Shown: positions 24,156 to 31,266 of the stretch, one piece after another
How positions within the stretch are numbered: the stretch's first letter is position 1
How the letters are laid out: each line of letters begins with the position of its first letter
Source: Gp6-AA40 sp035496255
Lineage (GTDB): Bacteria > Acidobacteriota > Vicinamibacteria > Vicinamibacterales > UBA2999
Direction of reading: 5' to 3'
DNA length: 64,000 bases
Assembly (NCBI GenBank): GCA_035496255.1
Contig: DATJEU010000050.1
Location: 23,118 to 87,117, forward strand
The notes under the pieces: model-generated
The model's input: the letters and a program-made list of their open reading frames with translations, nothing else
The model's database searches: none
What the model was told of the DNA's origin: nothing
Position numbers and translations under genes: made by a program

Positions 24156-25075
24156 AGATGCACGACCGGCCGCAACTGCGCCACGAGCGAGTCCCAGCCA
24201 TAGCGCGCGTGGGCGATGTCGTGTGCGGCGCGGCCGATCGCCGCCGCCTGTTCGACATCCGGCAGGCGATCGCAGGCATTGATGTCGATCACGTTCTTCA
24301 TGTGCACCAGCCCCTCGGGCGAATGCGCATCGAGGTTGGTGATGACCGCGCAGCCGTTTTCCATTGCCGCGTTGACGGTGGTGTTGTTGGCGCGCAACCC
24401 CTTCTCAAAGAACGCGGCCAGGAAATCACACTCGCGCAGGTGGTTGAAGACCGCGGTATCGGAGAGATACCCCATGAAATAGACGTGCGGCCCGAACAGC
24501 GACTGCAGCTCTTCGAAACGGACGATGAAGGAGCCGTCGAAGCTGGTGTTCTCGTGCAGCGCCGTCGACACGAAGATCGAATAGCTCCTGCCGGTCGCGT
24601 CGAGCAGGTCGCGGAGCCTGCGATAGAGCGGCACGCGAATCTTGTGCGCCATGCCGAACGTGAACACCGACAGTTCGGTCTTCTGAAAGCGCTGCGGATT
24701 CAGGAGCGTGCCCGGACAGAACAGTTCGACGATGTCGGGACGCTCGGGCGAGAGATCGTGCGACAGCTCGCGATTGCCGCAGTAGACGCGGCCGGCGGCG
24801 GCGAGGAGCCGCTGCTCCATGGGCGTCCGATCGAATGCGTGCAGGAACAGCTCGAAGCGGTCCTGGTGCGCCGCGACCCACTCCGACAACGCCTGCGCAT
24901 CGCCGGCGCTGAACTCCGACATCTTCAGCGACAGCAGCGGTCGTTGATAGCGCGCCAACTCCGGCGAACCGATTCCGACGACCGGCACCTCGAGATTGCG
25001 CGCGAGGATGTCGTTGAACTTCGCAATCCCACACGTCCACGGGTTCAGGTGGTACCCGGCAATGCAATCAATCAT
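24149..25075 (-). CDS. probable GT-B glycosyltransferase
   Basis: 308 residues. The start CIAGYHLNPWTCGIAKFNDI resembles the N-terminus of GT4 enzymes. A middle segment, FTFGMAHKIRVPLYRRLRDL, and a late ECDFLAAFFEKGLRANNTT with VNAAMENGCAVITNLDAHSPE resemble the acceptor/donor cleft region of group 1 transferases (EX7E-like, with a glutamate before KGLRANN). It is shorter than typical GT4 proteins (about 370). The stop codon lies inside the palindrome at 24085-24155, so the original 3' end may have been altered. Transferase role is inferred. Confidence 0.6.
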   Translation of the reverse strand: MIDCIAGYHLNPWTCGIAKFNDILARNLEVPVVGIGSPELARYQRPLLSLKMSEFSAGDAQALSEWVAAHQDRFELFLHAFDRTPMEQRLLAAAGRVYCGNRELSHDLSPERPDIVELFCPGTLLNPQRFQKTELSVFTFGMAHKIRVPLYRRLRDLLDATGRSYSIFVSTALHENTSFDGSFIVRFEELQSLFGPHVYFMGYLSDTAVFNHLRECDFLAAFFEKGLRANNTTVNAAMENGCAVITNLDAHSPEGLVHMKNVIDINACDRLPDVEQAAAIGRAAHDIAHARYGWDSLVAQLRPVVHLL

Positions 25076-25084
25076 GGGAAGTCG

Positions 25085-26023
25085 TTATTCTACCGCAGCT
25101 TGCGCCGGCTTCACGGCTCCAGCGGAGGCCTCGATCACCCACGCCGGCCGGCCGCGTGCCTCGTCGAGCGCGCGATAGACGTACTGACCGATGATCGCCA
25201 GCGCGGCAAGCTGCAGTCCCGACAGTCCGACCATCAGGCCGACGATGAACAGGAGCCCGGCGCGGAGCGAGGGCAGCGTGACCAGGCCGATGAGTCCGGT
25301 GACAATGCCAAGCGCGATCAGGCCAGTCCCGGCGTACAGACACCAGCGGAGAGGGAAATCGGAGAATGCGGTGATCGAGTCGATCACCAGCGTGATCTTG
25401 CGGGCCAGCGTCCAGCCGGAGCGGCCGCTGGCGCGCGGCTGCTTGTCGTATTCGATCTGTGCCTGCCTGAACCCGAGCCAGCTAATCAGCGCGAACACGC
25501 TGGTGTTCCGTTCGCGCGACTGGCGGAAGGCGTCGATCACGACGCGATCGATCAGGAAGAAGTCGGCGCCGGTTGCGGGAATCTCCGACATGCCCACCGG
25601 CTTGCGCATGATCCAGTAGTAGAGCGCGGCGAAGCCGCGGTGAGTGCGGTCGCCGGGGTGCTGGCGCCGCACCGCCCACACCACCTGTGCGCCGGCGCGC
25701 CACGGCTCGATCAGCGCCGACAGGAACTCGGGTGGATCCTGCAGATCCGCGGCGAGCAGCACGGCCGCGTCGCCCTCGACGTGATGGAGCGCGCACATGA
25801 TGGCGACGTGCGAGCCGGAGTTATGGGCGAGGCGAAGGCCGCGAACGCGCGGATCGGCCGCCACCAGCCCGCGGACGATCGCGAAGGTGTCGTCGCGCGA
25901 GTGATCGTCGACGATCAGCCACTCCCAGTCGACGCCCAGCGCCGACATGGCCGCTGCGAGCCGCTGGTAGAGCGCCGGCAGGTTCTCGCTCTCGTTGAAT
26001 GCCGGCGTCAGGATCGAGATCAC
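25085..26023 (-). CDS. GT2 transferase of the DPM1/GtrB type with two membrane helices
   Basis: 312 residues from GTG 26023, overlapping the aminotransferase stop by 4 bases. The GT-A domain (ISILTPAFNESENLPALYQR, LIVDDHSRDDTF, LLAADLQDPPEF with the QDPPE metal motif) is followed by two C-terminal transmembrane helices at about residues 232-255 and 262-288. This is the layout of GtrB and ArnC enzymes, which move a sugar from a nucleotide donor to a polyprenyl phosphate. Such lipid-linked sugars are used by GT-C or flippase systems; the large membrane proteins in this window are possible users. Confidence 0.88.
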   Translation of the reverse strand: MISILTPAFNESENLPALYQRLAAAMSALGVDWEWLIVDDHSRDDTFAIVRGLVAADPRVRGLRLAHNSGSHVAIMCALHHVEGDAAVLLAADLQDPPEFLSALIEPWRAGAQVVWAVRRQHPGDRTHRGFAALYYWIMRKPVGMSEIPATGADFFLIDRVVIDAFRQSRERNTSVFALISWLGFRQAQIEYDKQPRASGRSGWTLARKITLVIDSITAFSDFPLRWCLYAGTGLIALGIVTGLIGLVTLPSLRAGLLFIVGLMVGLSGLQLAALAIIGQYVYRALDEARGRPAWVIEASAGAVKPAQAAVE

Positions 26024-27315
26024 CGGGCGGCCTCGCGCACCATCGCGATCACCCGATCCTGGTCGGTCTCGCTCAGGTCATGGAACAGGGGCAGCGCGAT
26101 AGCCGAATCCTGCGCCTGCTCGCTTCGCAACAGCGATCCCGCCGCGCGCCACGTCGATGGCGGATACGCCCCTTCCCGATGCGCGTTCATGACGCCGCGC
26201 CGCGTCGCGATGCCGGCATCGAGCAGCCGCTGCATGATCGCGCGCTGCCGCGACGGCTCGACGCGCACGGCAAATGTCTGCCAGTTGCTCCGCGCCCGGG
26301 CCGGCTCCACGGGCAGCTCGATGCCCGGAACAGCGGACAGACCGTCCCGGTACCGCTGCGCGAGCTGGCGCCGGCGTCCGACGATCGCCGGCAGCCGCTT
26401 CAACTGTTCGCGTCCGATCGCCGCCTGGATGTCGGTCATGCGGTAATTGAAACCGAGCACAGGATACGACTCGGCGATCACCTGCGTCGACGCGTGGCGA
26501 ACCGTGTCGGACACGCTCATGCCGTGCTGGCGCAGCAGACGGAAGCGCGTATCGAGGGCGGCATCGCTGGTGGTCAGCATGCCGCCGTCACCGGTCGACA
26601 GCAACTTGCGCGGGTGAAACGAAAAGCAGGCGATGTCGCCGTGTGGACGGCCGATACGCTGCCAATCGCTCCCGTCGTCGCCACTGATCGTAGCGGCCGG
26701 CCCTTTAGGTCCCTCGTCCAGGCTGTCGTCGAGGCCGATGTTCAGGTCGGCCCGCCCCGAGTCGGCCGTGCTCGTGCCCAAGTCAGCCGCCGCCCCGGCC
26801 GTGCGCGCGATGTTCCATCGCATCTCGCTGCCGATCGCGCACGCCGCGTCTTCGACCACCCGCAGCCCGTGCCGCGCCGCGATTCTCGTCACCTCGGCGA
26901 GATCACAGGGCATTCCGAGCTGATGGACGACGAGAATCGCGCGCGTACGTGGGGTGATCGCGCCCTCGATCGCCGACGGATCGATGTTGAAGGTATCGAG
27001 CTCGATATCGACGAAGACCGGCGTCGCGCCGCAGTACCGGATCGCGTTGGCCGTGGCGATGAACGAGTGGCTGACCGTGATCACCTCATCGCCGGGACCG
27101 ACCTCGCAGGCCACCAGGGCCACGTGCAGCGCCGCCGTGCAGCTCGATACGGCGCAGGCATGAGCCGCGCCCACCGCCGCCGCAAACTCCTGCTCGAACG
27201 CCGCGACTTCGGGTCCCTGCGTCACCCATCCCGACAGGATGACGCGCCGCGCCGCGTCGGCCTCTTCTTCGCCGAGCAGCGGCTTCGCGATCGGAATCAG
27301 GGCGGCTGCGCTCAC
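26020..27315 (-). CDS. DegT/DnrJ/EryC1 sugar aminotransferase with an unusual insertion
   Basis: 431 residues from GTG 27315, chosen because it overlaps the stop of a small upstream frame (GTGA); GTG 27333 would add six residues. PLP-fold landmarks are SSCTAALHVALVACEVGPGD, VVEDAACAIGSEMR and CFSFHPRKLLSTGDGGM with the catalytic lysine. Between the last two, where family members have about 15 residues, lie about 65 residues rich in Gly, Ala, Ser and Asp (bases about 26645-26815). The insertion is in frame and the rest looks intact (GFNYRMTDIQAAIGREQLKR). It should aminate a nucleotide-linked keto sugar. Confidence 0.88.
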   Translation of the reverse strand: MSAAALIPIAKPLLGEEEADAARRVILSGWVTQGPEVAAFEQEFAAAVGAAHACAVSSCTAALHVALVACEVGPGDEVITVSHSFIATANAIRYCGATPVFVDIELDTFNIDPSAIEGAITPRTRAILVVHQLGMPCDLAEVTRIAARHGLRVVEDAACAIGSEMRWNIARTAGAAADLGTSTADSGRADLNIGLDDSLDEGPKGPAATISGDDGSDWQRIGRPHGDIACFSFHPRKLLSTGDGGMLTTSDAALDTRFRLLRQHGMSVSDTVRHASTQVIAESYPVLGFNYRMTDIQAAIGREQLKRLPAIVGRRRQLAQRYRDGLSAVPGIELPVEPARARSNWQTFAVRVEPSRQRAIMQRLLDAGIATRRGVMNAHREGAYPPSTWRAAGSLLRSEQAQDSAIALPLFHDLSETDQDRVIAMVREAAR

Positions 27316-27440
27316 GGCTGACACGCAACGCACGGCGTCGTCACGATTTCCGTCCGCCCGATCGCGAACGCGTCCGGCGCATCCAGGAGGTCGAAATCGA
27401 TCCGGCCACGCTGCCGTACGAACTCGAGGCCGGCATTCAC
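27312..27440 (-). CDS. possible 42-residue small protein of unknown function
   Basis: This frame runs from GTG 27440 to TGA 27314-27312 (MNAGLEFVRQRGRIDFDLLD, ending TPCVACQP). A strong ribosome site, GAGGTGA, lies 7 bases upstream, spanning the end of the epimerase gene, and the stop overlaps the aminotransferase GTG as GTGA. It fills the only gap in a tightly packed region. It has a CxxC near the end but no recognised domain. It could be a real coupled small gene or a leftover of a larger lost gene. Confidence 0.45.
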   Translation of the reverse strand: MNAGLEFVRQRGRIDFDLLDAPDAFAIGRTEIVTTPCVACQP

Positions 27441-27447
27441 GTGCGCG

Positions 27448-28455
27448 TCACCTCGCCCAGTTGTGAACCACTTCCGCCTGCAGCAGCGTCTCCGGTGACG
27501 CCCCCTGTTCGTGATACCAGGCCAGGAGCCGGCCCAGGCCTTCGCGCAGCGTGACGTGCGGCGCGTATCCGAGCGACTCGCGCGCGTGGGTCACGTCCGC
27601 ATACAGCCGCAACACATCGCCCGGCCGTCGAATATCGTGCTCGACCGGGGCGTCGGGACGTCCCGTTGCCTGTGCGATCTGCGCCGCGAGATCGTTGATC
27701 GTCACCTCTCGACCGAACCCGAGATTGATGGTGTCGCCGACCGCCGCATCGTGTTCGCCGGCCAGCAGGATGCCGGCCGCCGTATCGGAGACGTAGGTGA
27801 AGTCGCGCGTCTGCGTCCCGTCGCCGAAGATCACCATCGGCTTGCCGGCAAGGCATCGCAACAGAAACTTCGGAATCACTTCCCCGCTGTCGCCCTCGTG
27901 ATGCGAGCGTGGTCCATACGTGTTGAACGGACGGACGACGACCGTGGGATAACCGTAGGTCCGGTAGTAGGCGCGCGTGTAGCACTCACCCGCCAGCTTC
28001 GACGCGCCGTAGACGGTGCAGGGAAGCGTCGGGTGTTCCTCCGTCATCGGCGCCCACTTCGCCGTGCCGTACACCTCGGAGCTGGAGACGTAGACGAACC
28101 GCGGCACACCCGCTGCGCGGCACGCGGCCAGCAGGTGCAGCGTCGCCGTCGCGTTCACCTCGTGGTTCTCGACCGGCGAGTGCACCGAATGCCGTACGCC
28201 GAGACAGGCCAGGTGATAGACCACACGGACGCCGGCAAGCAGCGGCGCGAGTGCGGCGGTGTCCCGGACATCGATCGTCAGGAGCTGCACACGGTCGGAC
28301 AGGACTTCCTCGACGTTCTCACGCTTCCCGTTGATCAGGTTGTCGACGATGACCACGCGCTCGCCGACCGCCTGTCCCGCGCGGGCGAGCTGGCGAACGA
28401 GCTCGGAGCCGATGAATCCGGCACCGCCGGTCACGAGCGCAGTCGATCGACTCAC
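27448..28455 (-). CDS. NAD-dependent sugar epimerase/dehydratase (extended SDR)
   Basis: 335 residues. It has TALVTGGAGFIGSELVRQLA, the serine/tyrosine/lysine triad in YVSSSEVYG and TVYGASKLAGE, and the substrate segment RPFNTYGPRSHHEGDSGEVI. The DTAAGILLAGEH and GDVLRLYADVTHARESLGYA blocks are those of UDP-glucose 4-epimerase, UDP-xylose synthase and 4,6-dehydratase relatives. Which reaction it performs cannot be fixed from sequence. It could supply the keto sugar for a neighbouring DegT aminotransferase. Its start overlaps the acyltransferase stop by 4 bases. Confidence 0.85.
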   Translation of the reverse strand: MSRSTALVTGGAGFIGSELVRQLARAGQAVGERVVIVDNLINGKRENVEEVLSDRVQLLTIDVRDTAALAPLLAGVRVVYHLACLGVRHSVHSPVENHEVNATATLHLLAACRAAGVPRFVYVSSSEVYGTAKWAPMTEEHPTLPCTVYGASKLAGECYTRAYYRTYGYPTVVVRPFNTYGPRSHHEGDSGEVIPKFLLRCLAGKPMVIFGDGTQTRDFTYVSDTAAGILLAGEHDAAVGDTINLGFGREVTINDLAAQIAQATGRPDAPVEHDIRRPGDVLRLYADVTHARESLGYAPHVTLREGLGRLLAWYHEQGASPETLLQAEVVHNWAR

Positions 28456-29138
28456 GCGTCCTGTCCGCCCTCGTGCCCATCTCGCCAGTGCAGAAACCGC
28501 GCGGGCACACCCGCGACAACGGCGAACGGCGCGACGTCTTCACGCACCACCGCACCGGCGCCGACGATCGCGCCCTTCCCGACGGTGACACCGGGCAGCA
28601 GGACGGCATTGACGCCGACGTCGGACCACGCGCCAACGCGCACCGGACGGATGTCGAGATGCGTCTGCACGAGCGGTACGTCAGCCGGCACACCGGTATG
28701 TTCGGAACCCAGTACCTTCGCGCCTGGCGCCCAGCCGACGTAGTCCTCGATCACCAGATCGCGCGCATCGAAGTAGGCCTGCGGACCGATCCAGACGTAA
28801 TCGCCGATCACGCACACGCCGTCGAAACGGCCCTGGAGCACGGCCTGGTCGCCGATGAACACGCCGCGGCCAACCGTGAACGTGTCCGGATGCATCAGCG
28901 ACACGCCTCGTCCGATCCGCAGCCCGTCGCCAAGATGCCTGACGAGCGCGCGGAAGATCACGCGGCGCATCATCGCGTCGAAGTCGCCGGCCCCGTGCGA
29001 AAACCGTTCGTAGAGTTCCTGCAATGCGGCCGGCGTCTGCCGCTCGCGCAGCGCCGCCGCGAGCTCGATCTCATACGCCGGATCCGGCGTGACCTCGCGC
29101 CGGCCGTGCACGGCGGGTACGGTTCGTGTGTCGCTCAT
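28452..29138 (-). CDS. hexapeptide-repeat acyltransferase
   Basis: 228 residues. After a helical N-terminal part of about 80 residues comes a left-handed beta-helix with repeating hexapeptides (IGRGVSLMHPDTFTVGRGVF, IGDQAVLQGRF, VGVNAVLLPGVTVGKGAIVG). The end, AVVREDVAPFAVVAGVPARF, is the usual cap of sugar O- or N-acetyltransferases such as maltose/NodL types. It is coupled to the epimerase and the DegT aminotransferase by 4-base overlaps on both sides. It probably acetylates a sugar of the exported glycan. Confidence 0.82.
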   Translation of the reverse strand: MSDTRTVPAVHGRREVTPDPAYEIELAAALRERQTPAALQELYERFSHGAGDFDAMMRRVIFRALVRHLGDGLRIGRGVSLMHPDTFTVGRGVFIGDQAVLQGRFDGVCVIGDYVWIGPQAYFDARDLVIEDYVGWAPGAKVLGSEHTGVPADVPLVQTHLDIRPVRVGAWSDVGVNAVLLPGVTVGKGAIVGAGAVVREDVAPFAVVAGVPARFLHWRDGHEGGQDA

Positions 29139-30247
29139 CGGACGACGACGGCCTCCTCGGCCGCGAGCACGGCATCGGCCACGTCCTGCACCTGCATCGT
29201 CGTCATCTCGGGAAAGATCGGCAGCGACAGCACTTCCGCAGCAATCGCTTCGCTCACCGGGAAATCACCGGCCTTGTAGCCAAGGTCGCGATACGCGGGT
29301 TGCAGGTGGATCGGAATCGGATAGTGCACACCGGTCTGGATGCCCTTCGCCTGCAGTTGCGCACGCACGTCGTCGCGATTACGCAGGCGCACGGCGTAGA
29401 CGTGGTAGACGTGGCGGCATCCCGGCATCTCCACCGGGATGCGGACGCTCGAGCCAGCGAACGCGCGCGCGTAATCGGCCGCCCGCGCACGCCGCGCCTC
29501 GGTCCAGGGCTCGAGGTGGCGCAGCTTGACGCGCAGGATCGCACCCTGAATGCCGTCCATCCGGTAGTTGAACGCCTTGATCGTGTGCTCGTAACGGCGC
29601 TCCTCGCCCCAGCTTCGCAGCAGCCGCATTCGCTTCGCCATCGCCGCATCATTCGTGACCGCCGCGCCGCCTTCGCCGTAGGCGCCGAGGTTCTTGCCCG
29701 GGTAGAAGCTGAAACCCGCCACTTCGCCGATCGAGCCGCACGGACGATTCTTGTAGCGCGCGCCGTGCGCCTGCGCCGCGTCTTCGATCACGACGAGCCC
29801 ATGCCGCGCGGCGATCTCGAGAATCGGATCCATGTCGGCGGGATGCCCATACAGATGAACGGGCATGATCGCCTTCGTTCGCGGTGTGATCACCCGCTCG
29901 ATCTGATCGGGGGCCATGCAGCAGGTGACGGGATCGACGTCGACGAAGACCGGCGTGGCGCCGGCGTAGACGATCGCCGCCGCGGTCGCGACGAAGGTGT
30001 ACGGAACGGTGATCACCTCATCGCCCGGCCCGACGCCGGCCGCGAGCAGCGCGACGTGCAGGGCACTGGTTCCGGAGTTGAGGCCGACGGCCTCGCCCGC
30101 GCCGGCGTAGGCGGCGAACTCGCGCTCGAAGGCGGCGACTTCCTCGCCGAGGATGAACTGGGCGCTGTCGAGCACACGCAGCACCGCCGCGTCGATCTCG
30201 GTCTTGATCGATCGGTACTGCGCCTGTAGATCCGCGTAGGGAATCAC
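29135..30247 (-). CDS. DegT/DnrJ/EryC1 aminotransferase (WbpE-like)
   Basis: 370 residues from GTG 30247, overlapping the stop of the dehydrogenase gene (GTGA); the longer open frame upstream is shadow. It has GLNSGTSALHVALLAAGVGP, VPYTFVATAAAIVYAGATPV, VIEDAAQAHGARYKNRPCGS and FYPGKNLGAYGEGGAAVT with the PLP lysine. The YPGKNLGA wording is typical of WbpE and related UDP-3-keto-sugar aminotransferases. Directly downstream of a WbpB-like dehydrogenase gene, it probably aminates C3 of UDP-3-keto-GlcNAcA. Length and motifs are normal. Confidence 0.88.
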   Translation of the reverse strand: MIPYADLQAQYRSIKTEIDAAVLRVLDSAQFILGEEVAAFEREFAAYAGAGEAVGLNSGTSALHVALLAAGVGPGDEVITVPYTFVATAAAIVYAGATPVFVDVDPVTCCMAPDQIERVITPRTKAIMPVHLYGHPADMDPILEIAARHGLVVIEDAAQAHGARYKNRPCGSIGEVAGFSFYPGKNLGAYGEGGAAVTNDAAMAKRMRLLRSWGEERRYEHTIKAFNYRMDGIQGAILRVKLRHLEPWTEARRARAADYARAFAGSSVRIPVEMPGCRHVYHVYAVRLRNRDDVRAQLQAKGIQTGVHYPIPIHLQPAYRDLGYKAGDFPVSEAIAAEVLSLPIFPEMTTMQVQDVADAVLAAEEAVVVR

Positions 30248-31266
30248 GTGACTGCCGCTCCTATCGGGACGAGCCGTCCGTGCGCCGCCATCGAGGTTGA
30301 TGCCGCCTCGAGCAGCCGCACGATGCGCAGCCCGGCCTCGCCGTCGGTATGTGGCCGCCGTCCGTTCGACACGCAATCGATGAAGTGCGCCGCCTCGGCG
30401 TGTAACGCCTCGGCCAGTTCGAGCTTGGGCGCCCACATGTCGCCAGTGCGGTATCCGATCAGCATCTGGTAGACGTTTTCGGGGCTGGGATCGACGGAGA
30501 TGCCGCGATCGTACACCTTGACCTTCTCGCTGGCCTCCAAATCGTCGAACACCACCATGCGCCGGCTGCCGCCGAGCAGCGTCCGCCGGATCTTCACCGG
30601 CGCCAGCCAGTTCACGTGGACGTGGGCAATCAACGGCCCCTCGAAGAACATCGTCATATACGCAATGTTTTCGGGACGGCCGGGCACGTGCGCGAGGCCG
30701 GTTGCGGACACCGCGACCGGCTGCCGCGGCAGCACGTAGTCCATGATCGACAGGTCGTGCACCGCGAGATCCCACAACACGTTGACGTCGTGCTGGAAGA
30801 GCCCGAGGTTGATGCGCACCGAGTCGTAGTAATAGATGTCGCCGAGCTCGCCGGCCTCCGTCAGTTCGCGCATCTTCTGGACGGCGCCGGTGTAGACGAA
30901 GGTGTGATCGACCATCAGCACGCGGCGGCGGCGTGCGGCCTCGTCCACGAGCGTCGACGCCTGGTCGCTCGAGGACGCGATCGGCTTTTCCACCAGCACG
31001 TGTTTGCCGGCCTGCAACGCCGCCATCGCGAGCGCGAAATGAAATTCCACCGGGGTCGCGATCACGACGGCATCGACGTCCGGATCCTGGATGAGCGCCG
31101 CGGCATCGTCCGTCGTCCGGATGCCAGGGTAGCGCCGCGCCGCGTGCGCCAGCCGTTCGCTTCGGCGATCCGCGACCATCGTCACGCGGGCGTCCGACAG
31201 TTCAGCGAAGTTGCGTACGAGGTTCGGTCCCCAGTAGCCGTAACCGATCACGCCGATCCGGATCAT
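30244..31266 (-). CDS. Gfo/Idh/MocA dehydrogenase (WbpB/WlbA-like)
   Basis: 340 residues from ATG 31266. The Rossmann fold begins IRIGVIGYGYWGPNLVRNFA, followed by DAVVIATPVEFHFALAMAAL and the EKP motif in GKHVLVEKPIASS. The C-terminal half has VLWDLAVHDLSIMDYVLPRQ with the conserved Asp-x-x-x-His. In sugar loci such enzymes oxidise C3 of UDP-GlcNAcA. The next gene is a WbpE-like aminotransferase, and a WbpD-like acetyltransferase and a WbpA lie elsewhere in the window, which supports a UDP-GlcNAc(3NAc)A pathway. True WbpB proteins differ somewhat at the N-terminus, so the exact branch is uncertain. Confidence 0.8.
   Translation of the reverse strand: MIRIGVIGYGYWGPNLVRNFAELSDARVTMVADRRSERLAHAARRYPGIRTTDDAAALIQDPDVDAVVIATPVEFHFALAMAALQAGKHVLVEKPIASSSDQASTLVDEAARRRRVLMVDHTFVYTGAVQKMRELTEAGELGDIYYYDSVRINLGLFQHDVNVLWDLAVHDLSIMDYVLPRQPVAVSATGLAHVPGRPENIAYMTMFFEGPLIAHVHVNWLAPVKIRRTLLGGSRRMVVFDDLEASEKVKVYDRGISVDPSPENVYQMLIGYRTGDMWAPKLELAEALHAEAAHFIDCVSNGRRPHTDGEAGLRIVRLLEAASTSMAAHGRLVPIGAAVT

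Noticed and set aside
24158..26446. 762-codon plus-strand open frame
   Set aside because: It runs antisense across three real genes (glycosyltransferase, GT2 and the end of the aminotransferase), with low-complexity Arg/His/Glu sequence and no recognisable domain.
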